33,985 nt of DNA, taken from contig NZ_MSJP01000070.1 of the NCBI RefSeq assembly GCF_014596525.1, positions 1 to 33,985 of the forward strand, written 5' to 3'. Made by a program: the position numbers and the translations under genes. The notes below the pieces were generated by a model. The model did no database searches. It was not told the origin of the DNA and saw only the letters and a program-made list of their open reading frames with translations. Of the stretch, positions 16,036-23,644 are shown piece by piece. Each line of letters starts with the position of its first letter. Positions within the stretch are counted from its first letter, which is position 1. Source of the DNA: Streptomyces sp. CBMA291. GTDB lineage: Bacteria; Actinomycetota; Actinomycetes; Streptomycetales; Streptomycetaceae.

Positions 16036-16091
16036 CGGCCACGCAGGGTCGATTCCCGGCCTACTCGGCGGTACGGAGTCGTTCCGGGACA

Positions 16092-16139
16092 CCAACTCTT
16101 GCGCAAGTTGTGTACAGCACAGATCAGTTGTCCTAGCTT
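16092..16139 (+). promoter_or_regulatory. Candidate promoter and operator of the PucR-type regulator
   Basis: TTGCGCAA (perfect palindrome, 16099-16106) sits within CAACT...AGTTG arms. It is followed by TGTACA (16111-16116) and TAGCTT (16134-16139) at a 17-base spacing, which resemble -35 and -10 boxes. AGTTGT occurs twice, 22 bases apart. Consensus-based only. Confidence 0.35.
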
Positions 16140-16175
16140 CAGCACTCCCCGTCGGTACGCACCTGACCGTGCACC

Positions 16176-16207
16176 GCGGCGCCCGTCCCCGCCAGGACGG
16201 GCGCCGC
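16176..16207 (+). terminator. Hairpin in the leader of the PucR-type gene
   Basis: A 13-base perfect stem (16176-16188 with 16195-16207) with a 6-base loop. It lies 140 bases after the third secreted-protein gene and only 42 bases before the regulator start. It may be the terminator of the secreted-protein cluster, or an attenuator if the promoter at 16111-16139 is used. Confidence 0.6.
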
Positions 16208-16249
16208 TGTCCATCCCCCACCGGTCACGCAGGAAGCAAGGGATCGGTC

Positions 16250-17461
16250 ATGCCCGCCACCGCACCGTCACCGCACATCGGTGAACCGCTCGACCCGCTC
16301 CCCCGGGAGTTCGCCAACATACTGCGACCGGAGATCCCCGGGCTCCTCAAGGAGATCGGCGTGGAGGTCCAGCGGACCTATCCCGTCTACGCCCGTCTCT
16401 TCAACGGCCCCCACTCCGACGGCATCCGCCACGGCGTCGAGCAGACCCTGACGGCCTTCGTCGAGCGGATCGCCGACCCCGGCACCACCCCGGCCCTCCG
16501 GGACGAGATGCTGCGCAAGTTCGGCCGGGTGGAGGCCTACGAGGGCCGCGACCTCGAAACACTCCAGGGGGCCTACCGGCTCGGCGCCCGCATCGCCCTG
16601 CGCCGGGTCCGCGGCATCGGGCTCACCTACAACCTCTCCCCCACCCTGATCCTCGCCTTCGCGGACGCCCTCTTCGCCTACGTCGAGGAGCTGGAGGCCC
16701 TCTCCCGTGAGGGCTATCTGACGGTCCAGGCCCGCACGGTCTGCGATGTGGCGGCGCTGCGAAGACAGCTGCTCCATCTGATCGTCGCCGGACCGCCGAT
16801 GCCCCGCGCCACCATCGCCGAGCTGTGCCGGGAGGCGTCCTGGCAGCTGCCCGCCACCTGCACCCTGGTCGCCCTGCGCCCCCCGGCCGGCGAACTGGCG
16901 CGCGGCGCGCTCGACCGGGACGTCCTCGCCGACCTCACCCTCCCCGAGCCGCACCTGCTGATCCCCGGGCCCCTCACCCCCGAACGCCTGGCGATGCTCG
17001 ACACCGCCCTGGCCGGAGTCCCCGCCGTCGTCGGCCCGACCGTGCCACCGGCCCAGGCCGCCCACTCCCTCCGGTGGGCCCGGCGGGTCCTCCAGCTCAT
17101 CGACGAGGGCATCGTGCCGGACGCCCCCGTCGTGCACTGCGAGGACCATCTGACAACGTTGTGGCTGCTCTCCGACCCGGCGCTCGTCGACCATCTCACC
17201 CGCCGCGAACTGGCCCCGCTCGACGGGCTCTCCGGCTCACGGCGCGACCGGCTGATCGAGACCCTGCGGGTCCACATCTCCACCCGGGCCCCCGCCGAAC
17301 AGGTCGGCGAGATGCTCGGCGTCCACGCCCAGACCGTCCGCTACCGGCTGCGGAACCTGGACAGCCACTTCGGCCCCCGGCTCGTCGACCCCGACCACCG
17401 CTTCGCCCTGGAGGCGGCCCTGCGCTCGCTCCACCTCCAGGCCGGGAAACGGGCGGACTGA
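16250..17461 (+). CDS. PucR/CdaR-family transcriptional regulator
   Basis: A 403-residue cytoplasmic regulator. The N-terminal helical domain (about 15-170) resembles the RsbRD-like sensor region often found in actinobacterial PucR proteins. A degenerate GGDEF-like middle region follows at about 175-290. The C-terminus is a PucR helix-turn-helix with EQVGEMLGVHAQTVRYRLRN (350-369). Such proteins are often activators, but the ligand is not predictable. ATG at 16250 follows an AAGGGA motif. It lies downstream of the secreted cluster, close to the mce operon. It is the obvious candidate to bind the repeats at 11894-12214, which remains inference. Confidence 0.85.
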   Translation: MPATAPSPHIGEPLDPLPREFANILRPEIPGLLKEIGVEVQRTYPVYARLFNGPHSDGIRHGVEQTLTAFVERIADPGTTPALRDEMLRKFGRVEAYEGRDLETLQGAYRLGARIALRRVRGIGLTYNLSPTLILAFADALFAYVEELEALSREGYLTVQARTVCDVAALRRQLLHLIVAGPPMPRATIAELCREASWQLPATCTLVALRPPAGELARGALDRDVLADLTLPEPHLLIPGPLTPERLAMLDTALAGVPAVVGPTVPPAQAAHSLRWARRVLQLIDEGIVPDAPVVHCEDHLTTLWLLSDPALVDHLTRRELAPLDGLSGSRRDRLIETLRVHISTRAPAEQVGEMLGVHAQTVRYRLRNLDSHFGPRLVDPDHRFALEAALRSLHLQAGKRAD

Positions 17462-17471
17462 ACGGCGGCTC

Positions 17472-17510
17472 CCCGGCCGGACCCCACTCCCTGTCAGGGG
17501 CCCGGCCGGG
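17472..17510. terminator. Bidirectional terminator between regulator and P450
   Basis: CCCGGCCGG-A-CCCC pairs with GGGG-C-CCGGCCGGG across an 11-base loop, with one mismatch in the stem. It lies between two convergent genes 60 bases apart and probably ends both transcripts. Confidence 0.7.
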
Positions 17511-17521
17511 CGCGCCCGTCG

Positions 17522-18895
17522 TCAGCGCGTGCGGGGCTTCAGCCGGCAGCGGGCCGGGCCGTCCACCTGGAGGGTGATCGCCGAGCTGATCGGCACCTCG
17601 ACGTCCACGGCGTCGAGGTCGTACCGCTGGAGGATCATCGCGAGCGCCACCCCCGATTCCAGCATCGAGAAGTGCTGGCCGATGCAGGCGCGCGGTCCGC
17701 CGCCGAAGGGGAACCAGGCGTACCGGGGGCGGGCCGCCTCCGCCTCGGGCGTGAAGCGGTCCGGGTCGAAGCGCTCCGGGTCCGTCCAGTAGTCCGGGTG
17801 CCGGTGGGTGACCCAGGGGGCCACGATGACGTCCGCGCCCGCGGGAATGGCGACGCCGCCGATCGTGGTCGCGGCGACCGAGCGGCGGCCGATGACCGGT
17901 GCTGCGGGGAAGAGCCGCATGGCCTCCTTGAGGACCCGGGTGAGATACGGCAGTGCGTCGAGGTCGGCGGCGCCGGGCTCCCGGCCGCCGAGCACCCGGT
18001 CGACCTCCTCGTGGGCCCGCTCGCGCGCCTCGGGATGGCGGGCGAGGAGGTGCAGGGCGAAGCCGAGGGAGGTCGCGGTGGTCTCGTGCCCGGCGAGGAG
18101 GAAGACGAGGACCTGATCGCGCAGTTCGGCCGCGTCGAAGCTGCCGTCCTCCGTGCTCTCCGCCGCGACGAGGAGCGTGAGGAGGTCGTCGCCCGCGCCG
18201 GGGTCGCGCCCGGCCTCGCGGCGGGCCGCGATGATCCGGTCGCACACCTCGTACAGTGCCCGGTGCACGGTGGCCGCCCGGCGGTTGGCCGGGGTGGGCC
18301 AGTTCCGGGGCACGTTCAGCGGGGAGTAGCCCCTGCGGAGGACATAGGCGCCCACCTCGGGAAAGCTGCTTTCCACGATCTCCACGGCCTCGTCGACGTC
18401 CGTGCCGAAGAGGATGCGGGCGACGGCGCGCAGCGCGAGCCGGGTCGTCTCCTGGAGGATGTCGACGGTCCCGGCGCCGCTCTCCTCCCATTCCCGGGTG
18501 AGGGTGGCGACCTCGGCGGCGATGGCCGAGGCGTAGCCGTCGACGCGGCGGCGGGTGAAGAGCGGCTGGACGAGCCGGCGCTGCCGCAGATAGGACTCGT
18601 CCTGACTGGTGAGCAGTCCGTTGCCGAAGGACTCCCGGATCTCCTGGTAGAAGTTGTTGTCCTTGCGGAAGTTGGCGGACTCCCCCGCCAGGACCTGCTG
18701 GGCGCCGTCGGCGGAGAAGACTCCGTAGACGGTGCTGCGGATGCCGGGCGGGCCCGCGGTGATCCGTACGACGTCGCCGTGGTCGCGCCGGGCGCGCAGG
18801 AAGGTGCCCAGCGAGTCGGCGCGCAGCTCCAGCATGGAGCCGAGCAGTGGGTTCCCCGCGACTTCGGGTGCTTCGGTACCGGTGGTGACGGCCAT
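17522..18895 (-). CDS. Cytochrome P450
   Basis: A 457-residue soluble P450. The I-helix motif is AGHETT (268-273), ExxR is E324-R327, and the heme loop is FGGGPRACIG with Cys404 as the heme ligand. The PERF-like motif is PERFDPDRF (373-381). There is no N-terminal membrane anchor, as usual for bacterial P450s. It would need a ferredoxin and reductase, and none is encoded nearby. ATG at 18895 has GAGGGGA 6 bases upstream; the longer frame to 19036 runs into the neighbouring gene. The style of the C-terminal half resembles fatty-acid or terpene-type P450s, but the substrate is unknown. It is divergent from the VOC gene. Confidence 0.93.
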   Translation of the reverse strand: MAVTTGTEAPEVAGNPLLGSMLELRADSLGTFLRARRDHGDVVRITAGPPGIRSTVYGVFSADGAQQVLAGESANFRKDNNFYQEIRESFGNGLLTSQDESYLRQRRLVQPLFTRRRVDGYASAIAAEVATLTREWEESGAGTVDILQETTRLALRAVARILFGTDVDEAVEIVESSFPEVGAYVLRRGYSPLNVPRNWPTPANRRAATVHRALYEVCDRIIAARREAGRDPGAGDDLLTLLVAAESTEDGSFDAAELRDQVLVFLLAGHETTATSLGFALHLLARHPEARERAHEEVDRVLGGREPGAADLDALPYLTRVLKEAMRLFPAAPVIGRRSVAATTIGGVAIPAGADVIVAPWVTHRHPDYWTDPERFDPDRFTPEAEAARPRYAWFPFGGGPRACIGQHFSMLESGVALAMILQRYDLDAVDVEVPISSAITLQVDGPARCRLKPRTR

Positions 18896-18962
18896 GGTCG
18901 TTCCCCTCGATCGTCGATGTGCGCGGTGATTCTCCCGCAGGAAACGGCCCGTGGGGGGCAGT

Positions 18963-18977
18963 CCGAACGCCGTTCGG
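18963..18977. promoter_or_regulatory. 15-base palindrome between P450 and VOC genes
   Basis: CCGAACG-C-CGTTCGG is a perfect inverted repeat with a one-base centre. It lies 68 bases from the P450 start and 58 bases from the VOC start. It could be an operator shared by the two divergent genes; no regulator can be assigned. Confidence 0.45.
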
Positions 18978-19034
18978 GATCCGGGCGGTTGCGGCGGGAG
19001 GGCGGATGTCAGTGGGGTCTGGGAGGCTCGTGTC

Positions 19035-19520
19035 ATGGAGCGACCCGTACCGGCCGAACGGCCCGAGATGACCCTTCAGCTGACGATCGACTGCGCCGAC
19101 CCCCGGCGTCTGGTCCCCTTCTGGCAGGAGGCCTTGCGTTACGTCCCCGAGCCGCCGCCGGCGGGGCACGCGTCCTGGCGTGCGTACTGGGAGGCGATCG
19201 GCGTCCCGGCGGAGGAGCTGTCGGAGGGTGTGGGCGAGTTGCCGGAGTCCCTGGTGGACCCGGCGGGGGTGGGCCCGCGCGTCTGGTTCCAGGCGGTCCC
19301 GGAGCCGAAGTCCGTCAAGAACCGGATCCATCTGGACCTCAAGGTCGGCGGGGGCCGGGAGGTCCCGCAGGCGCTGCGGAGGGAGCGGGTGGACGGCGAG
19401 GTGGAGCGGCTGACGGCCCTCGGGGCCCGGGTGCTGTACGTGATGGACGAGCCGGACGGCATGGATTACTACGCCGTCGTCCTCCAGGATCCCGAGGGCA
19501 ACGAGTTCTGCGTGGTGTGA
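19035..19520 (+). CDS. VOC family (glyoxalase-like) protein
   Basis: A 161-residue protein with the two-half layout of vicinal-oxygen-chelate proteins. It opens LTIDCADPRRLVPFWQEAL (about 14-32), the middle contains NRIHLDLKV, and it closes VVLQDPEGNEFCVV. The His/Glu pattern (HLDL and EF) is compatible with metal binding. Proteins of this kind are common in Streptomyces, and most have no known substrate. GGGAGG lies 8 bases before the ATG at 19035. It is divergent from the P450 gene and converges with the acyl-CoA dehydrogenase. Confidence 0.85.
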   Translation: MERPVPAERPEMTLQLTIDCADPRRLVPFWQEALRYVPEPPPAGHASWRAYWEAIGVPAEELSEGVGELPESLVDPAGVGPRVWFQAVPEPKSVKNRIHLDLKVGGGREVPQALRRERVDGEVERLTALGARVLYVMDEPDGMDYYAVVLQDPEGNEFCVV

Positions 19521-19524
19521 GCGG

Positions 19525-19548
19525 GCGCCCGGCCCGAGGGCCGGGCGC
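19525..19548. terminator. Bidirectional terminator hairpin
   Basis: GCGCCCGGCC pairs with GGCCGGGCGC around a CGAG loop in the 41-base gap between the convergent VOC and acyl-CoA dehydrogenase genes. Confidence 0.7.
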
Positions 19549-19561
19549 GGGCCGCCTGCCG

Positions 19562-20776
19562 CTATCGGGCGAGGGCGCGGCCGATCACCATGCGCTGGAT
19601 CTCGCTGGTGCCCTCGAAGATGGTGTAGATGGCCGCGTCCCGGTGCATGCGCTCCACCGGGTACTCGCGGGTGTAGCCGTTGCCGCCGAGGATCTGGACG
19701 GCCTGGGCGGTGACCTTCTTGGCGACCTCGCTGGCGTACAGCTTGGACATCGAGCCCTCGGCGCGGGTGAAGGGCTTGCCCGCCGTCGCCATCCAGGAGG
19801 CGCGCCAGACGAGGAGACGGGCCGCGTCGATCTCGGTGGCCATGTCGGCGAGCTGGAAGGCGACGCCCTGGTGCTCGATGATCGGGCGGCCGAACTGGAC
19901 GCGGGTCTTCGCGTAGTCGAGGGCGACCTCGTAGGCGGCGCGGGCGGTGCCGACGGCCATGGCGCCGACCGAGGGGCGGGAGGCCTCGAAGGTGGCCATG
20001 GCGGCGTTCTTGACGCGCTCGCCGCCGGTTCTGGCCTTCTCCCGGGCGCGGGCGAGGCGCTCGTCGAGCTTCTCCTTGCCGCCGAGGAGGCAGCTGCCGG
20101 GGACGCGGACGTCCTCCAGGACGACCTCGGCGGTGTGGGAGGCGCGGATGCCGTGCTTGCGGAACTTCTGGCCCTGGGAGAGGCCGGGGGTGTTCGGCGG
20201 GACGATGAAGGAGGCGTGTCCCTTGGAGCCGAGTTCCGGGTCGACGACGGCGACGACGACATGGACGTTGGCGATGCCGCCGTTGGTGGCCCAGGTCTTG
20301 GTGCCGTTGAGCACCCATTCGTCCTTGGCCTCGTCGTACACGGCGCGGGTGCGCATGGAGGAGACGTCGGAGCCCGCGTCGGGCTCGGAGGAGCAGAAGG
20401 CGGCGACCTTGACGTCGGTGGCGTCGCCGTACATCTGCGGGAGCCAGGTGCCCATCTGCTCCTCGGTGCCGTTGGCCAGGACGCCGACGGCGGCGAGTCC
20501 GGTGCCGACGATGGAGAGGGCGATGCCCGCGTCGCCCCAGAACAGCTCCTCCATCGCCATGGGGATGCCGAGGCCGGTCGGGTCGAAGAACTGCTGGGCG
20601 TAGAAGTCGAGGGAATAGATGCCTGTCTTGGCGGCTTCCTGGATGATCGGCCAGGGAGTCTCCTCACGCTCGTCCCATTCGGCGGCGGCGGGCCGGATGA
20701 CGTCGGCGGCGAAGCCGTGCAGCCAGTCGCGGACCTGTCGCTGGTCCTCGTCGAGTTCGAGCGTGAAGTCGCCCAT
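19562..20776 (-). CDS. Acyl-CoA dehydrogenase
   Basis: A 404-residue flavoprotein that oxidises acyl-CoA to enoyl-CoA using FAD. The N-terminal helical domain starts FTLELDEDQRQVRDWL. The first signature is CSSEPDAGSDVSS (128-140). The middle beta domain contains GTKTWATNGG. The C-terminal signature contains QILGGNGYTREYPVERMHRD, and IFEGTSEIQ has Glu388 as the likely catalytic base. The family length is normal and nothing is missing. GGAGG lies 5 bases before the start. It is divergent from the TetR gene with operator-like sites between, so that TetR protein probably controls it. The chain-length preference is unknown. Confidence 0.93.
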   Translation of the reverse strand: MGDFTLELDEDQRQVRDWLHGFAADVIRPAAAEWDEREETPWPIIQEAAKTGIYSLDFYAQQFFDPTGLGIPMAMEELFWGDAGIALSIVGTGLAAVGVLANGTEEQMGTWLPQMYGDATDVKVAAFCSSEPDAGSDVSSMRTRAVYDEAKDEWVLNGTKTWATNGGIANVHVVVAVVDPELGSKGHASFIVPPNTPGLSQGQKFRKHGIRASHTAEVVLEDVRVPGSCLLGGKEKLDERLARAREKARTGGERVKNAAMATFEASRPSVGAMAVGTARAAYEVALDYAKTRVQFGRPIIEHQGVAFQLADMATEIDAARLLVWRASWMATAGKPFTRAEGSMSKLYASEVAKKVTAQAVQILGGNGYTREYPVERMHRDAAIYTIFEGTSEIQRMVIGRALAR

Positions 20777-20794
20777 CGTGCCTCCAAGGAGTGC

Positions 20795-20832
20795 GTTACT
20801 TCCGGTAACAGTAGTCTGTTACCGGCGGGTAA
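20795..20832. promoter_or_regulatory. Two GTTAC-type operators between acyl-CoA dehydrogenase and TetR genes
   Basis: GTTAC-TTCCG-GTAAC (20795-20809) and TTACCGGCGGGTAA (20819-20832) are two similar inverted repeats with centres about 23-24 bases apart. They lie 19 bases upstream of the acyl-CoA dehydrogenase start and about 105 bases upstream of the TetR start. This is the usual layout for a TetR repressor controlling a divergent gene and itself. Confidence 0.65.
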
Positions 20833-20936
20833 GAGCTGTCAACCTGCGGCGGAGCGATTCGGCCCGCCCGGCACCGGAGACCTGCCGGGTGTTACGTTGC
20901 GAAGGCTCAGGAAAACCACGGCGGGGAGACACGCTC

Positions 20937-21584
20937 ATGGACATCGCACACCCGACCTCCGACCGGCAGACGCCCGCCGAGCAGCGGCGGCGCGAACTGC
21001 TGGAGGCGGCGGACCGGGTGGTGCTGCGGGACGGCCCCAAGGCCTCCATGAACGCGATCGCGGCCGAGGCGGGCATCACCAAGCCGATCCTCTACCGCCA
21101 CTTCGGCGACAAGGGGGGCCTCTACCGGGCCCTCGCCACCCGGCACACCGACGCGCTGCTCGACGCGCTCAGGGCCGCGCTCGACGCACCCGCCGACCGG
21201 CGCAGCCGGGTCGAGTCCACCCTTGACACCTACCTCGCTTCGATCGAGGCGATGCCGCAGGTCTACCGCTTCCTCATGCACCCGGCGGAGGAGTCCCAGC
21301 AGACCGAGCAGGGCTTCGACGTCGGCCGCCACTCCGCGCCGCTGCTGCGCCGCATGGGCGAGGAGCTGGGCCGGGTCATCGCCGAGCGCGTCGACCTCGG
21401 CCCCGGCGCCGAGACACAGGCCCGGATCTGGGGCCACGGCATCGTCGGCATGATGCACGCGGCCGGCGACTGGTGGCTCGGCGAGCGCCCCTGCACCCGC
21501 GAGGAACTCGTCCGGAGCATGGCGGACCTCCTCTGGGGCCGCCTCGCCCAGGCCCCGGACCTGCCGGGGGGCCCGGGGTTCTGA
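20937..21584 (+). CDS. TetR-family transcriptional regulator
   Basis: A 215-residue regulator with an N-terminal TetR helix-turn-helix at about residues 39-63 (AIAAEAGITKPILYRHFGDK) and an all-helical ligand-binding domain with a WWLGE segment near residue 180. It is divergent from the acyl-CoA dehydrogenase, with two palindromes between them, which suggests an acyl-CoA-responsive repressor of fatty-acid oxidation. That ligand is inferred from the neighbour. GGGGAG lies 8 bases before ATG at 20937. Confidence 0.9.
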   Translation: MDIAHPTSDRQTPAEQRRRELLEAADRVVLRDGPKASMNAIAAEAGITKPILYRHFGDKGGLYRALATRHTDALLDALRAALDAPADRRSRVESTLDTYLASIEAMPQVYRFLMHPAEESQQTEQGFDVGRHSAPLLRRMGEELGRVIAERVDLGPGAETQARIWGHGIVGMMHAAGDWWLGERPCTREELVRSMADLLWGRLAQAPDLPGGPGF

Positions 21585-21603
21585 CCCGGGACGGGAGGCT
21601 GGA

Positions 21604-21686
21604 GCCGGAACGGGGTTCCGGCCCGGCCCGGGATTCCAACCCGGTTTGAGGTTCCGGCCCGGCCCGGGGTTCCGGCCCGGGATTCC
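21604..21686. repeat. GC-rich intergenic tandem repeat
   Basis: GGTTCCGGCCCGGCCCGGG occurs at 21614-21632 and again at 21650-21668, and a shortened copy ending GGGATTCC is at 21668-21686. An 8-base-stem hairpin (21604-21611 with 21615-21622) opens the block. It fills the gap between the convergent TetR and def genes and may also act as a terminator. Confidence 0.7.
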
Positions 21687-21690
21687 GGCC

Positions 21691-22251
21691 TCAGCCCTCC
21701 AGTGCCGACGCCCGCGTCCCCCAAGGCTGCTTGCGGATCGCGCGCAGCAGGCGTGACTTGCGCCACCCCGAGACGTGGTCCGCGTAGACCCCGCCGTCCA
21801 GATGGTCGGTCTCGTGCTGGAGGCAGCGGGCGAAGAATCCCGTGCCCTCGATCCGTATCGGCGTGCCGTCCACCCGTACGCCCTCGACCACCGCGCGGTC
21901 GTGGCGGGGCGTCGGCGCCTCGAGGCCCGGCAGCGAGAGGCAGCCCTCCGGTCCCCGGACGACCTCGCCGTCCGCCGCCACCAGACGCGGGTTCACCACA
22001 TGGCCCAGATGCCGGGTCTCCTCGTCGTCGGGGCAGTCGTAGACGAAGACCCGCAGCCCCACGCCGACCTGGTTGGCCGCGAGCCCCACCCCGTTCGCCG
22101 CGTACATCGTGGCGAACATGTCCTCGACGAGCCGGGCCAGTTCGGGGCCGAAGTCGGTGACGGGCTCGCAGGGGGAATGCAGTACGGGGTCGCCGAGCAG
22201 GGTCATCGCTCGGACGAGGCCGGAACTGCCGGGGATCGGCCGGTTTCGCAT
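21691..22251 (-). CDS. def: Peptide deformylase
   Basis: A 186-residue metalloenzyme that removes the formyl group from new proteins. All three motifs are intact: GVGLAANQ (54-61), EGCLS (102-106, metal ligand Cys104) and QHETDH (145-150, ligands His146 and His150, catalytic Glu147). No Shine-Dalgarno sequence precedes ATG at 22251, but TACCCT lies 7 bases upstream, so the mRNA may be leaderless. A second ATG at 22206 would remove only a variable N-terminus. It is divergent from murT. Streptomyces usually carry several def genes, so this one may not be the only copy. Confidence 0.93.
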   Translation of the reverse strand: MRNRPIPGSSGLVRAMTLLGDPVLHSPCEPVTDFGPELARLVEDMFATMYAANGVGLAANQVGVGLRVFVYDCPDDEETRHLGHVVNPRLVAADGEVVRGPEGCLSLPGLEAPTPRHDRAVVEGVRVDGTPIRIEGTGFFARCLQHETDHLDGGVYADHVSGWRKSRLLRAIRKQPWGTRASALEG

Positions 22252-22377
22252 GGCCGTAAGGGTACGGTCCGCCGTGACCTCGCCGTTTCGGGCGGCCTCT
22301 CCACGGTGCCGCTGTTCGGGCTGCTGACCGGATCTCGATAGGCTGAGCCCGGACCGACGCAAGGAGGAACAGGAACG

Positions 22378-23625
22378 ATGTCAGGACACCCCGGTAATCC
22401 AGAGCCGCTGTCGCCGCGCGCCAAGCTGGCCGTGACGGCGGGCAAGGCCGCGGCCGCGGTGTCGCGGGCAGCGGGGCGCGGCAGCGGATCGGTCATCGGC
22501 GGCCGGGTGGCGCTGAAGCTCGACCCCGATCTCCTCGGCCGGCTCGCGCAGCATCTGGACGTCGTCCTGGTGTCCGCGACCAACGGCAAGACGACCACGA
22601 CCCGGCTGATCGCCGAGGCCCTGCGCGCCAGCGGCCCGGTCGTCTCCAACGCCCTCGGCGCCAACATGCCCGCCGGCATCACCTCGGCGCTGGCCGGCGG
22701 CTCGGACGCCCGGTACGGCGTGATCGAGGTCGACGAGAAGTACCTCGCCGGGGTCGCCCGCGACACCACGCCCAAGGTGATCGCGCTGCTCAACCTCTCC
22801 CGCGACCAGCTCGACCGCGCCGCCGAGACCCGGATGCTCGCCGAGAAGTGGCGCGAGGGCCTCAACGGCACCAAGGCCGTGGTCGTCGCCAACGCCGACG
22901 ACCCGCTCATCGTGTGGGCCGCCTCCTCCTCACCCAACGTGGTGTGGGTCGCGGCGGGCCAGGAGTGGAAGGACGACGCCTGGTCCTGCCCCGCCTGCGG
23001 CGGTGTGATGCAGCGGCCGGGCGACGACTGGTTCTGCGGCGAGTGCGGCTTCCGCCGCCCCGCGCCGAGCTGGGCGCTCAACGGCGACCACGTGCTCGAC
23101 CCGCACGGTTCGGCCTGGCCGATCCGGCTCCAGCTGCCCGGCCGCGCCAACAAGGCGAACGCCGCCACCTCGGCCGCCGTCGCCGCCGTCTTCGGGGTGC
23201 CGCCGCAGGTGGCCCTTGAACGCATGTACCAGGTGCAGGCGGTCGCCGGCCGCTACGACGTGGTCTCCTTCCAGGGCCGCGACCTGCGGCTGCTGCTCGC
23301 CAAGAACCCGGCCGGCTGGCTGGAGACCTTCTCCCTGATCGACGGACCGCCGGCCCCGGTGATCCTCTCGGTCAACGCGCGCGGCGCCGACGGCACCGAC
23401 ACCTCCTGGCTGTGGGACGTGGACTACGGCCGGCTCGCCGGGCACCCGATCATGGTGATCGGCGACCGCAGGCTCGACCTCGCGGTCCGTCTGGAGGTCG
23501 CCGGTGTGGACTTCCGCGTCTGCGAGACGCTGGACGAGGCCGTCTCGATGGCCCCGCCCGGACAGATCGAGCTGATCGCCAACTACACCGCGTTCCAGGA
23601 CGTCCGCCGCCGCGTCGGCAACTGA
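22378..23625 (+). CDS. murT: Lipid II isoglutaminyl synthase, MurT subunit
   Basis: A 415-residue Mur-ligase-like protein. The P-loop ATNGKTTTT is at 67-75. A Cys4 zinc ribbon (Cys204, 207, 220, 223) is inserted in the central domain, a hallmark of MurT. The C-terminal DUF1727-type domain follows. With GatD it amidates the alpha-carboxyl of the D-Glu residue of lipid II, using ATP and ammonia from glutamine, on the cytoplasmic side of the membrane. AAGGAGG precedes ATG by 10 bases. gatD follows after 19 bases in the same operon. Confidence 0.94.
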   Translation: MSGHPGNPEPLSPRAKLAVTAGKAAAAVSRAAGRGSGSVIGGRVALKLDPDLLGRLAQHLDVVLVSATNGKTTTTRLIAEALRASGPVVSNALGANMPAGITSALAGGSDARYGVIEVDEKYLAGVARDTTPKVIALLNLSRDQLDRAAETRMLAEKWREGLNGTKAVVVANADDPLIVWAASSSPNVVWVAAGQEWKDDAWSCPACGGVMQRPGDDWFCGECGFRRPAPSWALNGDHVLDPHGSAWPIRLQLPGRANKANAATSAAVAAVFGVPPQVALERMYQVQAVAGRYDVVSFQGRDLRLLLAKNPAGWLETFSLIDGPPAPVILSVNARGADGTDTSWLWDVDYGRLAGHPIMVIGDRRLDLAVRLEVAGVDFRVCETLDEAVSMAPPGQIELIANYTAFQDVRRRVGN

Positions 23626-23644
23626 CCCGCAAAGGACTTGCAGC

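Noticed and set aside
17196..20318. Minus-strand open frame of 1040 codons
   Set aside because: It is an out-of-frame shadow of the P450 and acyl-CoA dehydrogenase genes, Arg/Pro-rich, and crosses real gene ends and terminators.
17672..21226. Plus-strand open frame of 1184 codons
   Set aside because: It is antisense to the P450 and acyl-CoA dehydrogenase genes and is a product of high GC content; the protein is low-complexity Gly/Ala/Arg/Asp without any motif.
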